A stretch of 64,000 bases of DNA from JBBQFI01 sp038321775 (lineage in GTDB: Bacteria; Verrucomicrobiota; Verrucomicrobiia; Chthoniobacterales; UBA10450). Below, piece after piece: positions 1 to 7,439 of the stretch; the stretch's first letter is position 1; each line of letters opens with the position of its first letter. The DNA is taken from the NCBI GenBank assembly GCA_038321775.1, contig JBBQFI010000006.1, positions 153,850 to 217,849 on the forward strand, written 5' to 3'. The notes beneath the pieces are model-generated. The model was not told the DNA's origin. It saw nothing but the letters and a program-made list of their open reading frames with translations, and did not search any database. Position numbers and translations under genes: made by a program.

Positions 1-552
1 GAAACGTTGTACGCGCTCAATGAATTAGTGCGCTCTGGGAAAGTGCGTGAGATCGGCTGCTCGAACTTCACGGTCGAACAACTGCGCAAAGCGGAAGTCG
101 CAGCCATGAACGGTGCGCATTTCGTGAGCGTGCAAAATGAATTCAGTCTTTTCCACCGCGGACCGGAGAAAGACATTCTAGTCGATTGCGAACACGCCGG
201 AATTGCCTTTCTGCCTTATTTTCCGCTGGCGAGCGGTCTGCTCACCGGCAAATATCGCAAAGGTCAAAAACCACCGGAAGGCAGCCGCGCGGCCGAAGGT
301 TTTGGGCCGAAGGTTTTCACACGAAAGAATCTTGCGATTATCGAAAACCTAATCGACTTCGCCCAATCCCGTAATCACACCATCCTTGAGCTGGCTTTCG
401 GATGGTTACTGGCGCATAAGCCGGTCGCATCCGTCATCGCCGGCGCCAGTAAACCGGACCATGTAAAAACAAACGTGATGGAAGCCGAGGGCTGGCAGTT
501 AACGGAAGAAGAAATGGCTGAGATCGACAAGATCATGCCGCCATCGGAGTGA
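1..552 (+). CDS. Aldo/keto reductase, C-terminal part (5' end outside window)
   Basis: The frame is open from base 1, so the true start lies upstream; about 184 residues are visible. The piece begins in the typical AKR stretch ETLYALNELVRSGKVREIG followed by CSNF, and carries the later barrel strands (FLPYFPLASGLLTGKY) and the nucleotide-binding end (VIAGASKPDHV). These enzymes are cytosolic NADPH-dependent oxidoreductases with a TIM barrel; the substrate cannot be told from sequence. The catalytic Asp-Tyr-Lys-His residues would be upstream of the window. The gene converges on the dehydratase at 583-1551, with a small hairpin between the two stops. Family call is firm, specificity unknown. 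Confidence 0.9.
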   Translation, partial: ETLYALNELVRSGKVREIGCSNFTVEQLRKAEVAAMNGAHFVSVQNEFSLFHRGPEKDILVDCEHAGIAFLPYFPLASGLLTGKYRKGQKPPEGSRAAEGFGPKVFTRKNLAIIENLIDFAQSRNHTILELAFGWLLAHKPVASVIAGASKPDHVKTNVMEAEGWQLTEEEMAEIDKIMPPSE

Positions 553-557
553 GACTT

Positions 558-590
558 CTCGTTAGGCTGCGCCTGACAACGATTAACGAG
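558..590. terminator. Inverted-repeat hairpin between convergent genes, built on the CCTAACGA word
   Basis: CTCGTTA at 558-564 is matched by TAACGAG at 584-590 with a 19-nt loop region. The left arm is part of a perfect TCGTTAGG copy (559-566). The hairpin lies at the convergent ends of the aldo/keto reductase and the dehydratase and the right arm covers the dehydratase stop codon. There is no U-tract, so terminator function is only a guess from position. Confidence 0.35.
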
Positions 591-1551
591 CAATCAGTTC
601 GCTAAATTTTTCCAGATCGATATTACCGCCCGACACAACCGCGACGATCGGTCCGTTCCCAGCTTTTCCGGTTAAAGCAGCAGCAAGCCCGAGCGCGCCG
701 GCACCTTCGGAAATGATCCGCACTTTTTCTGCCATCAAACGCATGGCGTTCCTCGTCTCTTCCAGACTAACGACAATGGAGCCATCAACCAATGGCTTCA
801 TCCGTTCCCACATGCGGGGAAAGATGCTTTGACCGCCCGCGCCATCGACAAACGAATATTTCCAGTCCTTGAAAACTTGCGGTGAATTTTTCTCGAACGA
901 TAGCGCTGCCGGAGATGCCGTTTCGGGTTCAGCGCCCCAAACTTTAATATCGGGCTTCATCGCCTTGATTCCCGCGGCGACGCCTGCAATAAGTCCGCCT
1001 CCGCCAATGCCTGCTATCACAGCCGCGGTGTCGGGCGCGTCTTCAAGAATCTCGAGGCCCATCGTCGCATGACCGGCAATGAAATTGTGATCGTCGAATG
1101 GATGCACAAACGTCCCATCAATTCCGGGAAACGAACGCTCTTCCAGTGCCTGCCAGGCTTTTTCAAACGGGACGGGGAACAACGTTGCTCCCAGTGCGCG
1201 CATTCGCTCGATTTTCGATTTTGGCGCAGTCTCAATCACGACAACCGCGCAGGGAATGCCCGCTTTTCTCGCCGCATACGCAACACCCTGGCCGGCGTTT
1301 CCTGCACTGATGGTCCACACGCCGCGTTGTCGTTCGGCATCGGATAACATCGCAACTGCATTCGCGGCGCCTCGCAGTTTGTAGGCGTTGATCGGCTGTA
1401 AGTTTTCCAACTTAAGCCGGATGTCGGGATAATCGGGTCCGAGTTCCAATCGCACCAGCGGCGTGCGAACGATCGTATCCGCGATTCGCTTCTGCGCGTC
1501 ACGGATCTCGGACAATTGTATTGGTCGGACCGGCTCGAGCGCTGCAGGCAT
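583..1551 (-). CDS. Threonine/serine dehydratase-like PLP enzyme
   Basis: A 322-residue fold-type II PLP enzyme of the threonine/serine ammonia-lyase group, expected to deaminate a hydroxy-amino acid to a 2-oxo acid in the cytosol. The PLP lysine is K58 in NAYKLRGA (usual form SFKxRGA). The phosphate-binding glycine loop GGGGLIAG lies near residue 180, and the C-terminal VSGGNID motif that contacts the cofactor ring is present. There is no C-terminal ACT regulatory domain, so it resembles the short catabolic (TdcB-like) or racemase-like members rather than IlvA. Threonine, serine or another substrate cannot be decided from sequence. Confidence 0.85.
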   Translation of the reverse strand: MPAALEPVRPIQLSEIRDAQKRIADTIVRTPLVRLELGPDYPDIRLKLENLQPINAYKLRGAANAVAMLSDAERQRGVWTISAGNAGQGVAYAARKAGIPCAVVVIETAPKSKIERMRALGATLFPVPFEKAWQALEERSFPGIDGTFVHPFDDHNFIAGHATMGLEILEDAPDTAAVIAGIGGGGLIAGVAAGIKAMKPDIKVWGAEPETASPAALSFEKNSPQVFKDWKYSFVDGAGGQSIFPRMWERMKPLVDGSIVVSLEETRNAMRLMAEKVRIISEGAGALGLAAALTGKAGNGPIVAVVSGGNIDLEKFSELIAR

Positions 1552-1753
1552 AATTCAGTTTCAGCAATAATCGCGTGGTCGCCAGATACAAATTATTATC
1601 AACGACGGGCGCGCCTGTTTGTTACTGTTCTCGCCATCGCCAGCGGGAATATTCAGGCGAACAGTGCGATGGTTTCCGATACTAACCGACTTCAATTTTT
1701 GTTAAGAAATAACGAAAAGCTGCAGTCATCACTAAACGCGAAAGACAATTACC

Positions 1754-2041
1754 ATGTCAGCATATGTTATCGTTGAAATCGACGTGACCGATCCAGTCGG
1801 TTACGAGGGCTACAAGAAATTAGCCGCCGCGACCGTGGAGAAATACGGCGGCAAATATATCGCGCGAGGTGGCACGACCGAAACACTCGAAGGCGACTGG
1901 AATCCGAAACGGATTGTTATTTTGCAGTTCGAAAATATTGCGCGAGCGAAGGAGTGGCTGAACTGCGAGGAATACCGCGAACCTCGCGAGATGCGGCACC
2001 GCACAGCGAAGACAAACATGATCGTCGTTGAAGGTGTTTGA
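1754..2041 (+). CDS. DUF1330 family protein
   Basis: A 95-residue protein matching the DUF1330 dimeric alpha-beta barrel family: N-terminal AYVIVEIDVTDPVGYEGYKK, a central GGKYIARGG, then LEGDWNPKRIVILQFE and a C-terminal strand. Function of the family is unknown; the fold resembles small ferredoxin-like stress or oxygenase-like proteins. The gene stands alone between a divergent dehydratase and a convergent membrane protein gene. The ATG at 1754 is the only sensible start, although no strong ribosome binding site is seen. Confidence 0.85.
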   Translation: MSAYVIVEIDVTDPVGYEGYKKLAAATVEKYGGKYIARGGTTETLEGDWNPKRIVILQFENIARAKEWLNCEEYREPREMRHRTAKTNMIVVEGV

Positions 2042-2071
2042 TAAACACAACGCTTCGAACGGAGCGACGCT

Positions 2072-2533
2072 TCAGAAAGTTGAATTCCAAGTCAGATTGA
2101 GCGCATCGATCTGCCACGGTCCATGACTGGGAGAAATTCCCATGTCGAGATAGACCGGAGATTTGGCAAAATTCACTTGAGCGCGAAAAGTGCCCTTCGG
2201 TTCGAAGAAGTAAGAACTGAAAACAACCTTGCCTGTAATATTGATGCGCTTATCCGGAGGGCCCAACTCGGTGATCTTCGCTAGAATACGTTCCCGAAAC
2301 GACGGCGGGAACTCAACCTGCGCTTGAGGCGAAAGATTCAAGTCGATGAAACGCGCATCGCGCTGCAGCGCAATGTGCTCCGCTACTTCGCGCGCGTAAT
2401 CCCAAGCTTCCTTTTCCGTGCTGCGCCGGGTGGAAAAGAGATACCAGACCGCACCACCAATCACCGCGAGAATTACAAGGACGAGAAGAAGACCTTCGCC
2501 CGTTCCTCTAACGAGAGAGCGGCGACTCTTCAT
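2072..2533 (-). CDS. Hypothetical single-pass membrane protein downstream of rplK
   Basis: A 153-residue protein not recognised. A basic start (KSRRSLVRGTGEG) is followed by one hydrophobic helix (LLLVLVILAVIGGAVWYLF, about residues 15-33) and then a soluble, mixed domain ending TWNSTF, so it is probably inner-membrane anchored with the bulk outside. It begins only 15 bases after the stop of rplK on the same strand, where rplA would normally be. Co-transcription with the ribosomal genes is therefore likely, but a functional link is not shown. Confidence 0.65.
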   Translation of the reverse strand: MKSRRSLVRGTGEGLLLVLVILAVIGGAVWYLFSTRRSTEKEAWDYAREVAEHIALQRDARFIDLNLSPQAQVEFPPSFRERILAKITELGPPDKRINITGKVVFSSYFFEPKGTFRAQVNFAKSPVYLDMGISPSHGPWQIDALNLTWNSTF

Positions 2534-2548
2534 GGATTACGCTGAAAA

Positions 2549-2974
2549 TCAGTCGGTAATCTCAAGACCCATCTGACGAGCAGTCCCGGCAATAATCCGA
2601 AAGGCCGCTTCGTCGTTGCGCGAGTTTAAGTCGTTGGCTTTTGTCTTAACGATTTCCATCACCTGCTTGCGTGTGACCTTGCCAACCTTCGTCTTGTTAG
2701 GCTCTTTGGAGCCAGCCGCGATGTTCGCAGCTTTCTTCAAAAGGATAGCCGCAGGCGGGCTTTTCGTGATGAAGGTAAACGATTTATCTTTGAAGACTGT
2801 GATCACGACTGGAAGAATGTCGCCTGCTTGTTTTTGTGTGGCGGCGTTAAATTCTTTGCAGAATGCCATGATGTTGACGCCGCGCGGTCCGAGAGCGGTG
2901 CCGACAGGAGGCGCTGGGTTCGCTTGCCCGGCTGGAATCTGCAATTTGACGTAAGCGACAATTTCTTTGGCCAT
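2549..2974 (-). CDS. rplK: 50S ribosomal protein L11
   Basis: 141 residues, the usual L11 length. The N-terminal domain carries AYVKLQIPAGQANPAPPVG and LGPRGVNIMAFCKEFN; the C-terminal rRNA-binding domain has TFITKSPPAAILLKKAA and the end GTARQMGLEI. L11 forms the GTPase-associated centre of the 50S subunit with 23S rRNA helices 43/44. It follows nusG by 25 bases. In most bacteria rplA follows, then rplJL and rpoBC; here a membrane protein gene follows instead. Confidence 0.97.
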   Translation of the reverse strand: MAKEIVAYVKLQIPAGQANPAPPVGTALGPRGVNIMAFCKEFNAATQKQAGDILPVVITVFKDKSFTFITKSPPAAILLKKAANIAAGSKEPNKTKVGKVTRKQVMEIVKTKANDLNSRNDEAAFRIIAGTARQMGLEITD

Positions 2975-2999
2975 AATAAATTTTTTCTACTGAGAGATT

Positions 3000-3569
3000 T
3001 TATCCGCGCTCCACTTGCCAGTATTCGAGTTCCACTGGAGTCGCGCGACCGAAAATAGTAACGGAGACACGCAATTTGCCGCGCTCCGGATCGATTTCTT
3101 CGACAATCCCGTTTTGATTTTGGAACGGACCATCCGCTACCTTCACCGTCTCTCCGACTTCGAAGCTGACTTTCGGTTTCACCTTTTCTTCGCGCTCCTT
3201 CATCTGCGCGAGCATGTTGTCCACTTCCGCCTGTCGCATTGGAATCGGCTTGTCTTTGGTGCCGGCAAATCCAATCACGCCAGGAGTATCGCGAACGAAA
3301 TACCACGTGCGCCCCACGAGCTGATTGTTCTCATCGAGCAGATGCATATTGACGATGAGATAACCGGGGAAAAATTTTCGCGTCGTCTCGCTCTTCTTGC
3401 CGCGTTTGATTTCTGAAACGCGCTCGGTCGGTACGAGCACTTCGTAAACGACGTCGCCCATCTCCTCGGTCTTGACGCGCTTTTCGATATTTTCCTTCAC
3501 CTTGTTTTCCTGACCGGAAAGCACGTGCACCACGAACCACTGATCTTTAGCTGCAAGCGGCTTTGCCAT
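3000..3569 (-). CDS. nusG: Transcription termination/antitermination factor NusG
   Basis: 189 residues from the ATG at 3569 (an in-frame TTG lies 6 bases upstream and is less likely). The NGN domain is seen in QWFVVHVLSGQENKVKENI and KFFPGYLIVNM, followed by WYFVRDTPGVIGFAG. The KOW motif lies near VKVADGPFQNQNGIVEEID. NusG binds RNA polymerase and promotes processivity, Rho-dependent termination or coupling to the ribosome. It starts 2 bases after the secE stop, a standard secE-nusG pair. Confidence 0.97.
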   Translation of the reverse strand: MAKPLAAKDQWFVVHVLSGQENKVKENIEKRVKTEEMGDVVYEVLVPTERVSEIKRGKKSETTRKFFPGYLIVNMHLLDENNQLVGRTWYFVRDTPGVIGFAGTKDKPIPMRQAEVDNMLAQMKEREEKVKPKVSFEVGETVKVADGPFQNQNGIVEEIDPERGKLRVSVTIFGRATPVELEYWQVERG

Positions 3570-3571
3570 AA

Positions 3572-3790
3572 TCAATGAAAGCGGGTGAAGTAGTGGACGA
3601 CGTTAACGAGAATGAAATCGAAAAGCGCAACGTAGCCACCGAGCAGAAGCATGGCGATAATGACCACAAGCGTCGAATCGCTGAGTTCTTTGTAGCGACG
3701 AAAACCACGCTCCTTCGGATCCCAAGGCCATGAAGCTTTTTGCAGCTCCACTTTTACTTCGGAGAAAAAGTTTTTTGTTTTGGTGATCAT
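3572..3790 (-). CDS. secE: Preprotein translocase subunit SecE
   Basis: 72 residues with the conserved amphipathic segment EVKVELQKASWPWDPKERG and one C-terminal transmembrane helix (LVVIIAMLLLGGYVALFDFI). This is the short single-helix form of SecE, which clamps SecY in the inner membrane. It starts 17 bases after the tRNA-Trp, indicating that tRNA and mRNA are cut from a common transcript, the classic tRNA-Trp-secE-nusG arrangement. An AGAAAGAAG stretch just before the ATG serves as ribosome binding site. Confidence 0.95.
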   Translation of the reverse strand: MITKTKNFFSEVKVELQKASWPWDPKERGFRRYKELSDSTLVVIIAMLLLGGYVALFDFILVNVVHYFTRFH

Positions 3791-3806
3791 CTTCTTTCTC
3801 TCTCCA

Positions 3807-3879
3807 CACGCCAGGAGGGACTCGAACCCCCAACCGACGGTTTTGGAGACCGCTACTCTACCAATTGAGCTACTGGCGT
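3807..3879 (-). tRNA. tRNA-Trp (anticodon CCA)
   Basis: On the minus strand the acceptor arm ACGCCAG pairs with CTGGCGT. The D arm contains AGCTCAATTGGTAGAG, the anticodon loop reads CTCCAAA (anticodon CCA), and the T arm holds GGTTCGAGTCC. The length is 73 nt with discriminator G, and CCA is not encoded. It lies between tuf and secE. Confidence 0.96.
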
Positions 3880-3891
3880 AATACTACTCCG

Positions 3892-3931
3892 CTTCCTCTT
3901 CTCTGGAGACTAACGCCAAAGGTAGAGGAAG
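3892..3931 (-). other. Hairpin between tuf and tRNA-Trp, possible processing stem
   Basis: CTTCCTCT (3892-3899) and AGAGGAAG (3924-3931) are perfect 8-bp arms around a 24-nt spacer, just after the tuf stop. No U-tract follows on the minus strand, so it is more likely an RNA processing or stability stem than a terminator. Low confidence. Confidence 0.3.
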
Positions 3932-3938
3932 AGTTTTG

Positions 3939-5123
3939 TTAGTCCATGATTTCCGCCACACGACCGGCGCCGACGGTTTTTCCGCCTTCGCGAATCGCGA
4001 AACGGATTGTCTTTTCCATCGCGATTGGTGTGATCAATTCCACTTCCACCGATACGTTGTCGCCAGGCATAACCATTTCCACGCCGTCAGGCAATTTCAC
4101 CTGACCCGTTACGTCGGTTGTACGGAAATAAAACTGTGGACGGTAATTTGTGAAGAACGGCGTATGACGGCCGCCTTCCTCTTTACTCAGCACATACACT
4201 TCCGCTTTAAATTTCTTGTGCGGCTTGATCGTGCCCGGCTTCGCAATGACCTGGCCGCGCTCGACATCTTCCTTCTTCGTGCCGCGGAGAAGCACACCGA
4301 CGTTGTCGCCCGCGCGCGCTTCATCCAGCAGCTTGCGGAACATTTCGATGTCGGTCGCCGTCGTCTTCGCCGTATCTCTGATCCCGACGATCTCGACTTC
4401 CTCCATTTTCTTGAGAATACCGCGTTCGACACGACCAGTCGCGACCGTGCCACGACCTTCGATGTTGAAAACGTCTTCCACCGGCATGAGGAATGGCTGA
4501 TCGATCGGCCGATCCGGTACGGGGATGTAATCATCCACGGCCGAAACGAGCGCGAGAATCTGCTTCTCCTGTTCGGCGTCGCCATTGAGCGCCTTGAGCG
4601 CGCTACCTTTTACGATCGGAATTTTGTCGCCCGGATATTCGTATTGCGTGAGCAAATCGCGCACTTCCATCTCGACGAGGTCGAGCAATTCCGGATCGTC
4701 GACCATGTCGACCTTGTTCAGGAAAACAACGATCGCTGGCACGCCGACCTGACGCGCGAGCAGAATGTGTTCGCGTGTTTGCGGCATCGGACCATCGGCC
4801 GCACTGACGACGAGAATCGCACCGTCCATCTGCGCAGCGCCCGTGATCATGTTCTTCACGTAGTCCGCGTGGCCCGGGCAATCGACGTGCGCGTAGTGGC
4901 GCTTCTCGCTCTGATATTCAACGTGCGCGGTATTAATCGTAATGCCGCGTTCCTTTTCTTCCGGCGCGTTATCGATCGAATCGTAGGCACGCACTTCGGC
5001 CATGCCTTTTTTCGCAAGAACGCTCGTGATCGCGGCCGTCAGTGTCGTCTTGCCGTGATCTACGTGTCCGATTGTGCCGACATTAATGTGCGGCTTGTCG
5101 CGTTTAAATGATTCCTTTGCCAT
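3939..5123 (-). CDS. tuf: Elongation factor Tu
   Basis: 394 residues from the ATG at 5123 (MAKESFKRDKPHINVGTIGH); the 15 codons of open frame upstream have no EF-Tu counterpart. The G1 motif GHVDHGKTT is at residues 19-27, DCPGHADY is the G3 switch region, and NKVD the G4 motif. Domains 2 and 3 follow, ending in the normal KTVGAGRVAEIMD-type terminus. EF-Tu carries aminoacyl-tRNA to the ribosome. It sits between tRNA-Thr and tRNA-Trp, the common tuf-secE-nusG neighbourhood. Codon use is strong and regular. Confidence 0.98.
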   Translation of the reverse strand: MAKESFKRDKPHINVGTIGHVDHGKTTLTAAITSVLAKKGMAEVRAYDSIDNAPEEKERGITINTAHVEYQSEKRHYAHVDCPGHADYVKNMITGAAQMDGAILVVSAADGPMPQTREHILLARQVGVPAIVVFLNKVDMVDDPELLDLVEMEVRDLLTQYEYPGDKIPIVKGSALKALNGDAEQEKQILALVSAVDDYIPVPDRPIDQPFLMPVEDVFNIEGRGTVATGRVERGILKKMEEVEIVGIRDTAKTTATDIEMFRKLLDEARAGDNVGVLLRGTKKEDVERGQVIAKPGTIKPHKKFKAEVYVLSKEEGGRHTPFFTNYRPQFYFRTTDVTGQVKLPDGVEMVMPGDNVSVEVELITPIAMEKTIRFAIREGGKTVGAGRVAEIMD

Positions 5124-5172
5124 AACTGGATCTCTTTCAATTAATTCACTGGCCGATCGTGTGCTCACTCTG

Positions 5173-5245
<73 letters not shown>

Positions 5246-5267
5246 ACGACCGGTTTCTGCTCCCCGC

Positions 5268-5298
5268 TAAAGAAGGAAAAATCCCAGAGCCGTGTCAA
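5268..5298 (-). promoter_or_regulatory. Putative sigma-70 promoter of the tRNA-Thr/tuf/secE/nusG/rplK unit
   Basis: Reading the minus strand, a perfect TTGACA (plus-strand 5293-5298) is followed after 18 nt by TTCTTT (5269-5274), about 24 bases before the tRNA-Thr 5' end. The -35 box is good and the -10 box is poor, as seen in some strong stringent-type promoters. Confidence 0.4.
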
Positions 5299-5414
5299 AC
5301 CTTGCATTTGAACGACCATGGGACCGTCTCGTTCCCCGTCAAAAAGCAGTGCGCAAACTACCAGCGCGCCTTCGAGTGTCAAAGAAATTTCTCGCACGTT
5401 TCGCGCCGCTCCAG

Positions 5415-6347
5415 CTACCGAATTCGCGTCGATTCCTCGTCCACTGGCACTGGCCGGCGTCGCGCCGCCATGATACCGATGATCACAATGACAACGACGA
5501 CCAAAAGGCCAATGCCGATTGTCATCGCGTTGATCGCGCTCTTCGGCGTCGGTGTTGGAGTCGCGGCGGGTGTTGGAGCTGGCGGAGCGTTTTTCTGCGC
5601 GAGCTGAGACTTGGCGTAAAGCAATCGCTGCGGCGTATCGAAGTCATTCGGGTTCAGCTTTATCGCTTGCTCGTAATCGGCGATCGCCTTTTCGTACTGC
5701 CCGAGAAATGTATAGGTGTACCCGCGCCGCGCCCAAGTCTCGGAATCCTGCGGACTCAATTCCAGACTCTTCGAATAATCAGCAATTGCCGCATCGTAAT
5801 TGCGCAGGCTTCGATTCGCGTAGCCGCGCCGCTCGAACGACTGCGCCTCGCTCGGATTCTTCTCAATGGCCTTGGAATAATCAGCGAGCGCGGCATTGAA
5901 ATCATTTCGACCGATATCGGCAAATCCGCGCAGGCGATAGGTCGAAGCCTCATCCGGTTTTATCGTGATCGCCTTGTCGAGATCCGCGATGGCAAGATCG
6001 TATTGCTTTTGCAAAGAATACGCCTGGGCGCGGCCGACGTAACCGCGCAGATCGTTCGGGGCTAACTCGATCGCTTTCGAGAAATCAGCTACCGCTTCAG
6101 CCGCTTTTTCGAGCGGGATATAGGCGAAGCCGCGATTCTCGTAATAAGCAGCCTGTTTTGGATTCGCTTCGATCGCTTTGGTAAATTCCACGACCGCCGG
6201 CTCATATTGTTTTTCTCCGAAAAGCTGATTTCCCTTTTCGTAATTGCTCATTCCCGCACCGCCGCCTTTCTCCTTGGCAAAGGTGAAAGTGACCGGGCTG
6301 AAAAGTGCCAAAACCGCTATTACCGAGATGATGCGACGCGTCTTCAT
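5415..6347 (-). CDS. TPR-repeat protein with signal peptide and C-terminal membrane anchor
   Basis: 310 residues. An N-terminal signal sequence (MKTRRIISVIAVLALFSPVT...) is followed from about residue 32 by six or more consecutive 34-residue TPR units (A.A.Y.NRG...L....A..DF.KAIEL.P). After them comes a Pro/Thr-rich linker (APPAPTPAATPTPTPKS), one transmembrane helix (IGIGLLVVVVIVIIGIMAA) and a basic tail. Such proteins are periplasmic or membrane-anchored scaffolds for protein contacts; no partner is identified. It stands alone between tRNA-Thr and a divergent EamA transporter. Confidence 0.8.
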   Translation of the reverse strand: MKTRRIISVIAVLALFSPVTFTFAKEKGGGAGMSNYEKGNQLFGEKQYEPAVVEFTKAIEANPKQAAYYENRGFAYIPLEKAAEAVADFSKAIELAPNDLRGYVGRAQAYSLQKQYDLAIADLDKAITIKPDEASTYRLRGFADIGRNDFNAALADYSKAIEKNPSEAQSFERRGYANRSLRNYDAAIADYSKSLELSPQDSETWARRGYTYTFLGQYEKAIADYEQAIKLNPNDFDTPQRLLYAKSQLAQKNAPPAPTPAATPTPTPKSAINAMTIGIGLLVVVVIVIIGIMAARRRPVPVDEESTRIR

Positions 6348-6435
6348 AATTGTTTGTGTCCTTCGACCTTTCGTTTTTGAGCGATGAATCGCTTGTAGGC
6401 GAGCAAATTAAACGGCTCAATCGCCTCAAAACAAA

Positions 6436-7398
6436 ATGGCTCCGAGTCGCGAGATCATTCTCAAAACCCAGCGTACCGATCTTTCCACCGGTTATGCCGC
6501 GGTTTTCGCGACGATCTTCATCTGGTCGACGCCATCACTTTTTCAATTTTATCTCAATCGCTACTACGATCCGTGGGCGCAGAATTTTTTTCGTTACGCC
6601 GTCGCATGCGTGGCGGTCATGCCATTTGTCATTTCTCGTTTTCGAAAACGCGGTCCGAAGATCGACTTTCGTTTGCTCGGCGCATGTCTGGTTCCATCTC
6701 TGCCGAACGTCGTCCATCAAGTCACACAGGTGATGGCACTCTTTTACATGGGCCCGGGCGTGTACGCGATCTTCACGCGTTCATCGGTCATTATTACCGC
6801 GCTCCTGGCGCTCGCATTTTTCCCCGAAGAACGCTGGATCATTCGGCAATGGCAATTTCAAATCGGCACACTTCTCGGACTGCTCGGCGCCGTCGGCGTT
6901 TTTTGTTTTCAAGCGAGATGGCAAAGCGGCGGTGTTTCGCTTCGAGGCCTTGGCATTGCGTTCACCGCTACGTTTTGCTGGGCGCTTTATGGCGTTCTCG
7001 TTAAACGTCCATCCGCGCAATTAGGCTCGGTTAGAAGTTTTGGTGTCATCAGTTTCCTGACTTCCACTCTTCTATTGCCGCTGACACTTTTGTTCGGAAA
7101 AATTTCAACGCCACTCCATGTCGGCTGGCACGTCAATATTGTGCTGATCATTTCCGCGGTTCTCTGCATCAGCATCGCGCACGTTCTTTATTACATCGCC
7201 ATCCGCGAAATCGGCGTGGCCCTATCGCAGACCTTGCAATTGCTCTGCCCGGTCGGCGCGCTCATTCTTTCCGCGCTGATTTTTGGCGAGCGCCTAACGA
7301 ATCTACAACTCGGTAGCGCAGCTGTTCTGCTCTTCGGTGCCTTCCTCGCCATGCGCGTGAAACCGGCTGCGACCGCTGCGACAGCTGAAAATTTGTAG
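6436..7398 (+). CDS. EamA/DMT-family transporter
   Basis: 320 residues with about ten hydrophobic helices in two EamA repeats. Repeat one starts YAAVFATIFIWSTPSLFQF and repeat two GIAFTATFCWALYGVLVKR; the end helix LLFGAFLAM is typical. Members are inner-membrane exporters or permeases for amino acids, nucleotide sugars or other metabolites; the substrate is not predictable. A CCTAACGA copy at 7293-7300 is read as Leu-Thr-Asn in ERLTNLQLG. Confidence 0.85.
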   Translation: MAPSREIILKTQRTDLSTGYAAVFATIFIWSTPSLFQFYLNRYYDPWAQNFFRYAVACVAVMPFVISRFRKRGPKIDFRLLGACLVPSLPNVVHQVTQVMALFYMGPGVYAIFTRSSVIITALLALAFFPEERWIIRQWQFQIGTLLGLLGAVGVFCFQARWQSGGVSLRGLGIAFTATFCWALYGVLVKRPSAQLGSVRSFGVISFLTSTLLLPLTLLFGKISTPLHVGWHVNIVLIISAVLCISIAHVLYYIAIREIGVALSQTLQLLCPVGALILSALIFGERLTNLQLGSAAVLLFGAFLAMRVKPAATAATAENL

Positions 7399-7439
7399 GT
7401 GGCGACGCAACCCCGACAAATTCGCCGCTCGGCGATCGC

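Noticed and set aside
1623..1667. Imperfect inverted repeat ACTGTTC...GAACAGT before the DUF1330 gene
   Set aside because: The arms are broken by unpaired bases and no regulator is nearby; not strong enough to call a site.
3936..5111. 391-codon open frame on the plus strand opposite tuf
   Set aside because: It is antisense to EF-Tu, has a His/Arg/Phe-rich composition typical of a shadow frame in high-GC3 genes, and no family match.
5292..6065. 257-codon plus-strand open frame opposite the TPR gene
   Set aside because: Shadow of the repeated TPR codons; the product is Arg/Leu-rich with no domain.
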